In this document: positions 55,691 through 64,000 of the stretch, in pieces | How the letters are laid out: each line of letters begins with the position of its first letter | How positions within the stretch are numbered: the first letter of the stretch is position 1 | Assembly (NCBI RefSeq): GCF_024139115.2 | Contig: NC_085141.1 | Location: 404,863,612 to 404,927,611 of the forward strand | DNA: 64,000 bases | DNA from: Armigeres subalbatus | Lineage: Eukaryota; Arthropoda; Insecta; Diptera; Culicidae | Direction of reading: 5' to 3' | Translations under genes and position numbers: made by a program | The notes under the pieces: model-generated | The model's database searches: none | What the model saw: the letters and a program-made list of their open reading frames with translations, nothing else | Told to the model about the DNA's origin: nothing

Positions 55691-56890
55691 GATGTGAATA
55701 TCTACTTTCCCGACTTTCGACTCGTGAGACTTGATCAGTCTAGTCCCGGGGGAGCAATCGTCTTGCGCCTACTAGCGTCGGCCCGATCGTCATCATTTCG
55801 GCGTACTACCCCAGACTAACAAATTTGCGGGAAGGTTCCGCTATAACCCTGAGAAAAGATATCAGGAAAACCCGGCGACGCTGGCTACCTCAACGTGAGG
55901 CACCAAGTCTGGGAGAATATCAGGCTGAATCAAAACGGTACTATCTTCCAACAAGAATTGGACGAAGGGCACCACATCATATTGAGCCCGGATGCTTTCA
56001 GCACATGCAGTACTTGACAATGGTTCTTCCCAACATGGACACTTCCCAACCTGTGGCTCAGTTCTGACCACTATCCGGTGGTGGATTTGATAAATCTGTC
56101 TTTCTCGACGCAACTATGAGTGAGCCATTTTTTTGAACATCTTGTCATCTTTCAACTACTTTCCCCTAAAAGCTATCAAAATCAACCCATCAGCCTTTGC
56201 TCAGCGTTATCTAAGCTTTTTGATAAAGGAATTTAATGTCAGCTTCTCGAATCTTTCGAACAAAACAATATATTGATTGAGCAACAGTTTGGTTTCCGTC
56301 GTGGTTGGTCATCCGTCCATCAGCTTATCATAGTAAAAAAACATTCTTATTCGGAACAAGTCTGTATTCAAATCATCTGCCAAGGCCCTGTTGGACGTCG
56401 AAAAAGGCTTTGACAACGTCTGACATGATGGACTGGTGTACAGGCTTGACAGGTACAATCTTCTCAGCTTCCTGGTGAAAATTATAAAAACATATCTATC
56501 GGCGAGACGCTCCGCATCATTGCAGGTGTCCCCCAGTGCAGTATTCTTGGGCCCCTGTTATCCGTTAGTCTGTTCACCTCCGATATGTCAGCACTTCCAG
56601 GAGGCATTCCACTGTCTTTGTTTGCAGACGACACTTTCATCATCTACAATGGTAGAGTGATCAGAGCCTCCAAGTCGAAGCTTCAACGAAGCTTGGATGA
56701 CAGAAGATCTGAATCAATGCGACAAAGACACAGAACATCATCTTTCCTCACTCCCGATCCGGTAGACTTGTTCCGGCATCGCATTGTTAAATCTTCTGAT
56801 TTAATGACTTACCTTGGCCTTACACTAGCCAGCAAGCTCTGATCTTCAGAAAGCAGGTCGACAAAACTGTTACCAGGTTCAACATTTTGC
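55691..56890 (+). pseudogene. Juan-like LINE ORF2: endonuclease remnant and reverse transcriptase
   Basis: 55800-56100 has endonuclease pieces (FRYNPEKRYQENPATLATST in one frame; LSSDHYPVVDL at about 56060), and much of the endonuclease and the start of the RT are missing. The RT follows: a LSKLFDK block (about 56205), FGFRRGWSSVHQL (about 56290), the segment RYNLLSFLVKIIKTYLSARR (about 56450) and LPGGIPLSLFADDTFIIYN (56595-56650), which contains the catalytic FADD. It then reads MTYLGLTLASK (about 56802) and, after another shift, RKQVDKTVTRFN. Multiple stops and frameshifts mean it is inactive. No RNase H is present, as expected for Jockey-type elements. Confidence 0.8.
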
Positions 56891-56899
56891 TAAAGTTGC

Positions 56900-57115
56900 T
56901 TTATATTCTCTTTCCCTATTTCGATATATTCATATTTCTAGGCTACTAGACCATTTTTGGACAATAAAAAATACATCAACAACAAGAGATGACATGTGTT
57001 TTGTTATCGTTTTTCTTTTTTTTTTCTATCTAGTACCCATTTCAATTTTCCTTCCATTCCTCGATCTCGATGGTCCTTTCAATATCGAGATGCCTCTCTC
57101 CATCACGACTACTAA
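56900..57115. mobile_element. Fragment related to the pogo-type element
   Basis: GGCTACTAGACCATTTTTGG, ACATCAACAAC, CTAGTACCCATTTCAATTTT and CCATTCCTCGATCTC correspond in order to 3642-3775, and TTCAATATCGAGATG to 4038-4052. The left terminus is missing and the middle is shortened. It interrupts the Juan-like RT. Confidence 0.65.
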
Positions 57116-57162
57116 ATTAGTAAAAGTAATACCATGACATTTTTGTGACATTTTCCATCACT

Positions 57163-57309
57163 GCCGTAATCTGGAAATGTGACGTAACAGCCATTTTACA
57201 ACATGCATGTTTTCCATTTTTCTGTTAAAGAGCTCGATGAGTAGTACTCGTTAACACCATTTTTGGAAAATGGCGTATACGTCACTTTTTCAGTTTACGG
57301 CAGATCACT
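57163..57309. mobile_element. TIR MITE (TGCCGTAAACTGAAAAAGTG)
   Basis: TGCCGTAATCTGGAAATGTG at the left and the inverse of TGCCGTAAACTGAAAAAGTG at the right, each continuing with ACGTA-ACGCCATTTT or close. ATCAC lies outside both ends, a possible target duplication. About 145 bp; non-coding; inserted in the LINE next to the pogo-like fragment. Confidence 0.7.
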
Positions 57310-57600
57310 GGTCGACACTATCACGAAAGAATATGCCTGCTGTCTACAAACAAATCATCCTCCCGGTGATTGAATATGGTTTGCCAGTTTGGGAGTGTGA
57401 AAACCCACCATCTTAAGCCCCAAAGGGTGCAAAACAAGTTTCTTTGAATGATCCCAGAGAGCCATGTGAACTTCTGAGGTCCATCCTCTGGCTAGACACT
57501 TCATTCTGAATGACTGAACATTTGTGATGTTAATGTTTTTAAGATCAAATCAATTTTTTTCCGTTCTATACCCATCGTAAGGTTAGTTTCATTCCTCAAT
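57310..57600 (+). pseudogene. Juan-like LINE ORF2, C-terminal remnant
   Basis: The frame YKQIILPVIEYGLPVWE (about 57340-57392) is the conserved stretch after the RT palm of Jockey-type elements. It is followed by a degraded LK-QRVQNKFL (about 57415-57450) and a CELLRSILWLDTSF piece near 57470-57510. It is the continuation of the RT at 56890 after removal of two inserted elements. The 3' end is approximate. Confidence 0.65.
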
Positions 57601-58122
57601 GAGTCCATCAATATCAAGACATAGAGTGTCGACAGTAGCAACTTTTGTGGGTGAACAAATAAGTTCAATCGCACGTAGGTAAAGCCCTATACTTTGTTTT
57701 CAGCCAAGCCAATTATATTCATTAGACATCGAAATGACATTTTCCTCAGTGTCTTTCTTCGACGCCACCCAGCAGCCATCCACTTCTGGCTTAATTTAAT
57801 TAGCGAACTGTAATTGCCACTTCAAGCATTACAAACTCTCTCACTCCAATCCACCTACTGCTAAGATTTCTCCACAGCATGACACCACCCAGCTAGCTGT
57901 TTGAGACAAATCGTTCCTACCTATGTAATGGAAACTCGCCATTCATTCATTGTCGATTTCGCACTCATTGGATTCAATTGACACCAATATTGCCTGCCCC
58001 ACACTGAACGGCCGATGGATCACGTCACGGATTGACTCGGATACGATTTTAATCGACATCGATTAGAGGCACCGTGACTCATCTGGCCTCCCTTAGAATC
58101 TTATTACACTATTAGTCATAGG

Positions 58123-58293
58123 ATGTCGACTGAAGCTGAGAAAACAAATCGGTTTTTGCTTCTAACATACATAGCAAAAGCATGCCACGAATGTTGCCAA
58201 TCCTTCGATGATGAGTTTTACATCGTGAAAAACAAACTGGTTGTTGCAGTCGTCATTCAAGATGATGACGTGACTGCGATTAAGACCGTTTGA
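58123..58293 (+). CDS. Small open frame, 56 codons, unidentified (weak)
   Basis: The ATG at 58123 opens a frame starting MSTEAEKTNRFLLLTYIAKA, then CHECCQSFDDEFYIVKNKL, and ending VTAIKTV before TGA 58291-58293. The composition is protein-like, with three cysteines close together and an acidic patch. I recognise no family. There is no clear splice site to extend it, and frames of this length arise by chance several times in a window this size. Confidence 0.15.
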   Translation: MSTEAEKTNRFLLLTYIAKACHECCQSFDDEFYIVKNKLVVAVVIQDDDVTAIKTV

Positions 58294-59739
58294 ATTATTT
58301 ATGATTGAAATCACTCGGTAATATGCGAATATCGCCCGCTGAATCACGAATCGTGGCGGAAATTGACCACTACAAAAAAATATTGAATACGTAGCAAGGA
58401 GCCAGCGGGTGCAAAGGCAATTTGCGGCAGCTATGTCATGAATGCTAATAGATTGCATTTAGTAGGTAAGTGTTGAAGCTGTAGGCTTGGCTCAGAGCAG
58501 ATCTGAACAAAGAAACGGTAGAAACTGAAAGCCGTACCACTTGGTCAGCACTGATGGAGAGGAATGGTACCCCAGCCAGCGCGTTATCAAGGTCGACTTC
58601 TTCGAATGGAACCACAGTGGTTGAACTATGGGATAACAGTTTAAATTCTTAGCAATTTTTTTCACTTTCAAAACGATTGATGCAAAAGTATCCAATTTTA
58701 GAAAGATTACATTATCACATTGAAACAAACGTCCCGAAATATTGAGAAGAAACGGATCGGATCTCATACATCAGGCATGCAATATACATATGACAACTAA
58801 TTCAAATTGTCAACCACTGTGCAATGGTGTTTGATATGAACAAATGAAAGCAACCGCGTTTCCACCCTACTGAAAATGAGTTCGATACTTGCATGAAATT
58901 CGGTCTGCGGCCGACTCCACTCATACCATTCACCATCAGTAAACACACCTGCAAAAAGAGAGAAAAAAATGCAATTAGATCAATGCTTAATTTATATGTA
59001 ATCCGTTGATTGCATTGGGTTACAGAGAAACACCACCAAATCAATCAGCACAACCTGCAATCCTTTCCACCCGAATAATCTCCACTCATTGCAAAATTCA
59101 TAAAAAAATCTTTTCCATCAACCCCATCATCTACACATTGAAAGCCTGCAATCATCGACTTCGATATTTTCATGCCGCCCGCACCCATTCGTTCTTTCAA
59201 TTAGCGCATCGGATTTTTACTTTTTCCCGTCCGGCCCAGTCAATCGCAACCGCTCTGCTGCATTCAAATATTGCTCAATCAGCAGTCGGGAATCACCCGG
59301 TCAAAGTGGAAGCCATAAGCTCTAAATTAAAGGGCCAACGCTGCAACGCAGCTTTGGCGTCACTTTTTGTCAGATTGTGCGTTTGCACGTGGCCCCTCCC
59401 CCAGTCAAGGCAAACGTGGGAATGCGACGCGAGTGGTGGTTAATACATTTCCACATTTGCGGTGTGGTCTAGCTCATGTCCGAAAAGCCAAAATGCAAAA
59501 CCACACGGATCCTATAGGTGTAGCAGCTCTGGCTGTTTGCGATCCGCGGGCGGCCGGGGGGAACTGCGAAGGATTATCAGGATAGGGGTAATCAGGCCAA
59601 CAGATTTGGTTTGATCCCATTTCAGGGTGGACGGGGGTGTGGGCGGTGCCGTTCCATCATCACCGCAATCAATGGACAAAAGGGCTTATGACAGCAATCC
59701 GAATGATCCGGCGACCAGCTCGACCAGTCGGTTACAGAA

Positions 59740-59761
59740 GCAGCAGCAGCAGCAGCAGCAG
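59740..59761. repeat. (CAG)n microsatellite
   Basis: Seven GCA/CAG units in unique sequence. Confidence 0.9.
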
Positions 59762-60750
59762 GGATAGAGTTTATCGATGTAGTGCTAATTATACGTTGAC
59801 ATGTTGATGGGTCCATTTCGCAGACTCCGCTTGTTATGACTGAGTAGTTGCGGTGGCCGCAGTTAGTTCCAAATAGTATGGAAGACTGTCACTTTTATAT
59901 GGACTCTGGTGGGATTTACGATTGTGTTGTTTTTATGCTTGGTAATGAAATTGGTCTGATTATGGGAAATCTGGATTTATTCGTTGATTGAGGAGATATA
60001 GACGGATAGGTTCTAGACATTCACTAGACCAGTTATTCATGGTTGGAATAAAGCTTTCAGATTCAATTAGTTAACGGATGTTATTGCCGTCAAGGCAGCC
60101 TTTACCATTTTGGCCATCCTTGAGGAAGAAATATGTGTATGACTTAAGATGGTTCTGCGACAATTGCGTTATACTGTCAGAAGAATGTTTTGATTACCAG
60201 CAATTACTCTTTGTCGATCCTATGTTTTAATTCACGAGAGAATTACAATAAAATAGCTTTTACAGTTGGCTTATTTTACTTCGTATTGTTGTGTAGAAAT
60301 CGGCAGGAATTTATTTTTATTCTCTCAACTTAAGGCCGAAGTGGCCTCAGCAGTACATAGAAGTCTTCTCCATTCTTCATGGACCATGAATTAAACAAAT
60401 CACTACACTCGAACTCCTGGCTAGCCTTCTTATCTAAGTCACTCCCGATGAACTATTGAACAAAGCTTAAAACTGTAGACGGAGTGGCGAGTGCGATATT
60501 ATTACTTAAATGTAGAATCAAATTACGTATGAATTCGTGCTTACCTTTCCAAAAGGAACTAAGTATATTTTTTTTTCATGAATTAATATGACTATACAGC
60601 AATCAAATGCTTCCATATTGATCTGTTAATAGCACTGTGGGAATTGGTTTTTACAGATTTTTTCCAAAAATGACACAAAGTAGGCCTGACTGCTTTTATT
60701 ATTGAACTACATTCAGAAATGATTTTTTTCAAACATAAATAAGTGGTAGA

Positions 60751-61476
60751 AGTGAAGCAACAAAAGTTGGACTGGTGGTGAATGCATCAAAGACAAAGTA
60801 CATGCTTGTGGGCGGAACCAAGCGCGACAGGGCCCGCCTGGGAAGCAGTGTTACGATAGACGGTGATACCTTCGAGGTGGTCGAGGAATTCGTCTACCTC
60901 GGATCCTTGCTAACGGCTGACAACAACGTTAGTCGTGAAATACGAAGGCGCATTATCTGTGAAAGTCAGGCCTACTACGGGCTCCAGAAGAAACTGCAGT
61001 CGAAAAAGATTCGCCACCGCACCAAATGTGTCATGTACAAGATGCTTATAAGACCGGTTGTCCTCTACGGACATGAAACATGGACAATGCTCGAAGAGGA
61101 CTTGCAAGCACTCGGAGTATTCGAGAGACGGGTGCTTAGGACTATCTTTGGCGGTGTGCAAGAAGCCGGTGTGTGGGGGCGAAGAATGAACCATGAACTC
61201 GCCCAACTCTATGGCGAACCCAGTATTCAGAAAGTAGCTAAAGCCGGAAGGGTACGATGGGCAGGACATGTTGCAAGAATGCCGGACAGCAACCCTGCAA
61301 AGATGGTGTTCGCTTCCGATCCGGCAGGTACGATACGACGTGGAGCGTAGCGAGCGAGATGGGCAGACCAAGTGCAAAACGACTTGGCGAGCGTGGGGCG
61401 CATTCGAGGATGAAGAGATGCAGCCTCGAACCGTGTATTGTGACGTCAAATTGTTGATTCAGTGTTATCTGTTTAG
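60751..61476 (+). pseudogene. RTE-type reverse transcriptase, C-terminal part
   Basis: The frame is open from the truncation point at 60751 to TAG 61348-61350. Recognisable blocks are VVNASKTKYMLVGG (end of the RT palm), FVYLGSLLTADNNVSREIRR, AYYGLQKKLQSKKIRHRTK, MLIRPVVLYGHETWTM and VRWAGHVARMPDSNPAKMVF. These are typical of RTE-like reverse transcriptases downstream of the active site; the catalytic YADD itself lies upstream of the truncation. After the TAG, homologous coding continues in the same frame through two TGA codons (61411, 61441) to a TAG at 61474, so the last 40 codons have gained stops. It is dead because of truncation. Confidence 0.85.
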
Positions 61477-61500
61477 ATGTAAACTAAATAAATGAAATGA
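60751..61500 (+). mobile_element. 5'-truncated RTE-type LINE insertion, 10-bp duplication
   Basis: The 10-mer AAGTGGTAGA occurs at 60741-60750 and 61501-61510, exactly bounding the LINE sequence. The 3' end reads AAACTAAATAAATGAAATGA, a short-repeat tail as in RTE-clade elements and not a poly(A) tract. Only the last 750 bp were copied, as expected for abortive target-primed reverse transcription. The good reading frame and perfect duplication suggest a relatively recent insertion. Confidence 0.88.
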
Positions 61501-61510
61501 AAGTGGTAGA

Positions 61511-62244
61511 TATAGTCGAATCTATCACTTTTCAGGATTCCGTCAAGAACTGGCTGTGTATGTGTAGACAAGAGAAGAACGTCTCCTTTATGCTGCAGAA
61601 AAATCTCCTTTATCTATAAGAAAAAAATATTAGTTTCAACTGGTTGGTAGGTCCGTCTCATTAAACTGAAGAGGTTCGGCGTTTCATAAACAATCAATAT
61701 GAAACGGGTGTTTATTACGTGGTTCAGTCTAGGATAGGATGTGTCAATAAGTCATAAAAAATCGTACCGGTTGCTGATTGGGTGAAAATAATCGATAACT
61801 TCGATCGGTGGTGAAATATTTTCAGAAGGGTCGCTTATTGTAAACTTGGCTGTTGCTGGTACATAAAATTGATATTCATAATAATATGCAAAAGTTTTTT
61901 TATTGATTTTTTGTGTAAAATTAAATTATGCTGGACTGTAAATGATATAAAATGATTCTCAAGGGTTATGCTAATTGAAACCACTCGATTTGAAGAAGCA
62001 TTGATCACATGTTAACCATTTTTACTCTGAAACTCAGCTAATTTCACGTAAAAACTTGTTTCTGTTAGTTGCATAACATCTTTTACGTTGAATGAACGAG
62101 AAAACAAGAAATTTAATATCAAATTATTTGGTGGATTTTGCATAAAATGATTTAGAAGCACTGGCCACCACCTCGTCGATGAAACCGACTGAGGAAACAA
62201 CAAGGCAGTCAAAGTTGAGTTGTCACATCTAGAAATACTACAAT
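61511..62244. other. No gene recognised
   Basis: AT-rich, unique-looking sequence. Confidence 0.4.
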
Positions 62245-62460
62245 AAGACATCGGTGAAGACGCCATCTTGTTTCCAATCGAACCGTCAAAAGCGGTTCCA
62301 ATCCGACTTGTTTACTTTTTGCATCCATAAGAAGCAAGCAAAAGTTCAAGTGAAGCCAATATTTTTTTTTCACGATTTCATGCATTTTCATACGTTGCCA
62401 TTTCGACGGTTTTTCACTCCGCCGGTCTCTGGTTATAGGGTGGCTAGTCACGTCCTATCC
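62245..62460 (+). repeat. Repeat shared with 41745-41940, copy 2
   Basis: Same blocks in the same order as copy 1, with about 15 extra bases around 62344-62358. After TAGGGTGGCTAG the two copies diverge, so this marks one boundary. The opposite boundary is near GGTGAAGACGCC. No coding capacity. Confidence 0.75.
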
Positions 62461-64000
62461 TAGGTTCCAGTTTCGTACGTTATGAACGATCTTCGGTACC
62501 CAGTAATAAAATTGTCGCTTCAATACGTATTCTGTTGATACCCCTTTAGAATAAAATTTAGCACTTTTTTCTTCAAACAACCTTCAAAAATGAAAGCAGA
62601 TGGAAGTTCGCGAAAATAATGGACCCAATCTTTTCAATATTCAAAATTTCTTTGGTTGAATGAATCTTAGCAAACTATCAAGGAAGTTGAGCAATTATTT
62701 TAATCTCTTTCAGCAACATGAAGATATTGAAAAAATACTTGGAATTAAGCTCTTTGGGAAGCTTTTAATGGAAAAAGGAAAGATATAATTCTTATAGCAG
62801 TTCGAGAAAGCATTCCCAATGCATCCAGAGTGACACCCATAACAAATTCCTTCATTTTATGCAATATACATACCCCCATTGTAAGTTTATTCGACATCGA
62901 TCAATTTTTTATCAAAAGACGAAATCCATATCTGTGTAAATAGGGGACTATGGAGCATTATGAACACCCGGGGCAGATCGGATACTTCTAATACTCTTGA
63001 TAATACAAATTTTTTTACTATGAATGGAATAATGCAACAAACTCTGAAATCCTTCCATAATCAACTAGTTTGTAACATAGAGAGTCCATTGATTTCTTTT
63101 TTTTTTCTTAATATAAGTTGGCAGCAAAAATGCTTAAATGTTTTTCTATACAGTGAAATTTTAAATTTCAACTTCCATAAGCTTTGCTTTGCCATGTAGA
63201 AAAAAATGAGCAACAGCAACATTCAATTATAATTATAAATATAATTATTAACAATGATCTGATATGCATTTATGATAAGCTTTCTTGATTTTTACCATGT
63301 TTAAACAAATTTTTAATTGTGTCATGAATACTTATACTTTCATTAAATAGGTCCTCTCTTGAAAACCGATGTAACAAGGTAAACCCTTGCAGCAATTCAG
63401 CGGAACGGCGACGGAAACGGAAAATTTGGCAGAAAACATATGGCCCGTTACGCTGTATTGCTTAAAGGCTTCATTCACATTGGCGGCATAGATACGGCAA
63501 CAACTTCCAATCGGCCAAAATTGGTTAAGCTTCAATCATTTTATAAGCCTTAAAACAAAAGTCTAATTCCAGGACTATTCTACGGCCGGAGGTGCTAACA
63601 CTTCCTTAACATCACTCAAGGTTCCGAGTCTCGAACTCACATCAAAAGCCAGATTGACAGTCTGGGCATTTACGATATACTATGGGAGGCCGAATAGTGG
63701 CAAACAATCGCGTTCTGCGGGCAAATACGATACGAAATTGGTAATCGTGATTCAAAGATTATGAAGAATTAGAAGTAAGAATATTGCGTAACACACAAGA
63801 TATATGTTAATCTTAAGCCATAGGCGTTGTTACACACAGTGAAAGATTTTAATGAAATTAAGTTTTAGAAACAGGTCCACATTTCGTTGAAGCGTTTTTT
63901 TCTTCAGTCGTTTCATTCATAAGTTCCGGCTTTAGGAAAGGAAGTTAAGATGGTTATACAACAAAGCCACAAATCGGCGATCTTGGAAACCACGTGCTTT
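62461..64000. other. No gene recognised
   Basis: AT-rich, unique-looking DNA without repeats or frames I can support. Frames at 62960-63199 and minus 63332-63535 have no recognisable domain. Confidence 0.4.

Larger units (their letters stand above)
57601..60740. other. No confident gene; unique-looking DNA
   Basis: Contains a small frame at 58123 (separate entry), an even-composition block at 59000-59600, and a (CAG)n run. Other frames, including minus 58162-58458 (98 codons, antisense to the small frame) and plus 59006-59443, have no recognisable domain. Confidence 0.4.

Noticed and set aside
1..64000. Endogenous viral elements, LTR retrotransposons, rRNA and intact tRNA genes
   Set aside because: I looked for viral-type protein motifs, paired LTRs, rRNA-like conserved blocks and tRNA A/B-box pairs with cloverleaf context. 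Only degraded SINE promoters were found. Without a search this is not proof of absence.

Overview
The window looks like nuclear DNA of a culicine mosquito, probably Aedes-like. This is inferred from the repeat families and was not checked by any search. It is AT-rich, the long unbroken reading frames are transposon fragments or trivially stop-free tandem repeats, and there is no operon structure, rRNA, CRISPR or bacterial signal. The best host-gene candidate is an 81-codon terminal exon on the minus strand (11391-11636), starting right after a pyrimidine tract plus AG. Two short frames (982-1068, 58123-58293) are weak candidates. The window is best read as intergenic or intronic DNA filled with transposable elements.

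Layout. 1-1.3 kb: apparently unique DNA. 1.3-7.3 kb: two copies of an unnamed repeat, a pogo/Tigger-type MITE holding a nested palindrome, a TA-flanked MITE, a hammerhead-like motif and a 5' piece of an RTE-type LINE. 7.3-11.2 kb: a LINE C-terminal remnant, a ZBED-type hAT end, a 1.9 kb TTTGATAAAATTTG array, a Helitron 3' end and a tRNA-derived SINE. 11.4-14.6 kb: the exon and unique DNA. 14.6-17.0 kb: a 1.9 kb hairpin minisatellite followed by a ~150-bp tandem repeat. 17-32 kb: mostly unique DNA with a LINE (RT plus RNase H, minus strand), two SINE/MITE insertions, a ~132-bp repeat that inverts midway, and a 29-copy 23-bp minisatellite. 32.2-57.6 kb: a dense transposon nest. 57.6-64 kb: mostly unique DNA with one 5'-truncated RTE insertion bounded by a perfect 10-bp duplication.

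The most interesting system is a foldback family. Complete copies have ends like GAGGAAGGGTCGTTTGG, arms of ~17-bp TTTGGCCGAA-type subrepeats in opposite orientation, and a core of GAGAAGTGAG / CTCACTTCTC words containing the palindrome GTGAGACGTCTCAC. One copy (51718-55117) sits in ORF1 of a Juan-like Jockey-clade LINE with a 9-bp duplication (8/9 match). A non-autonomous hAT family occurs twice (32686-36064 and 53375-54504), each with an 8-bp duplication and each time inside a foldback element. The 51.4-57.6 kb region therefore nests LINE, foldback, hAT and further foldback/MITE DNA.

Smaller structures include three hammerhead-ribozyme-like motifs (4513-4563, 10117-10167, 45215-45260, all minus strand), near-perfect palindromic MITEs (3473-3614, 34284-34414, 40519-40849, 49907-50110), and several repeat families present twice or three times. 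All boundaries were read by eye and those marked approximate may be off by tens of bases.
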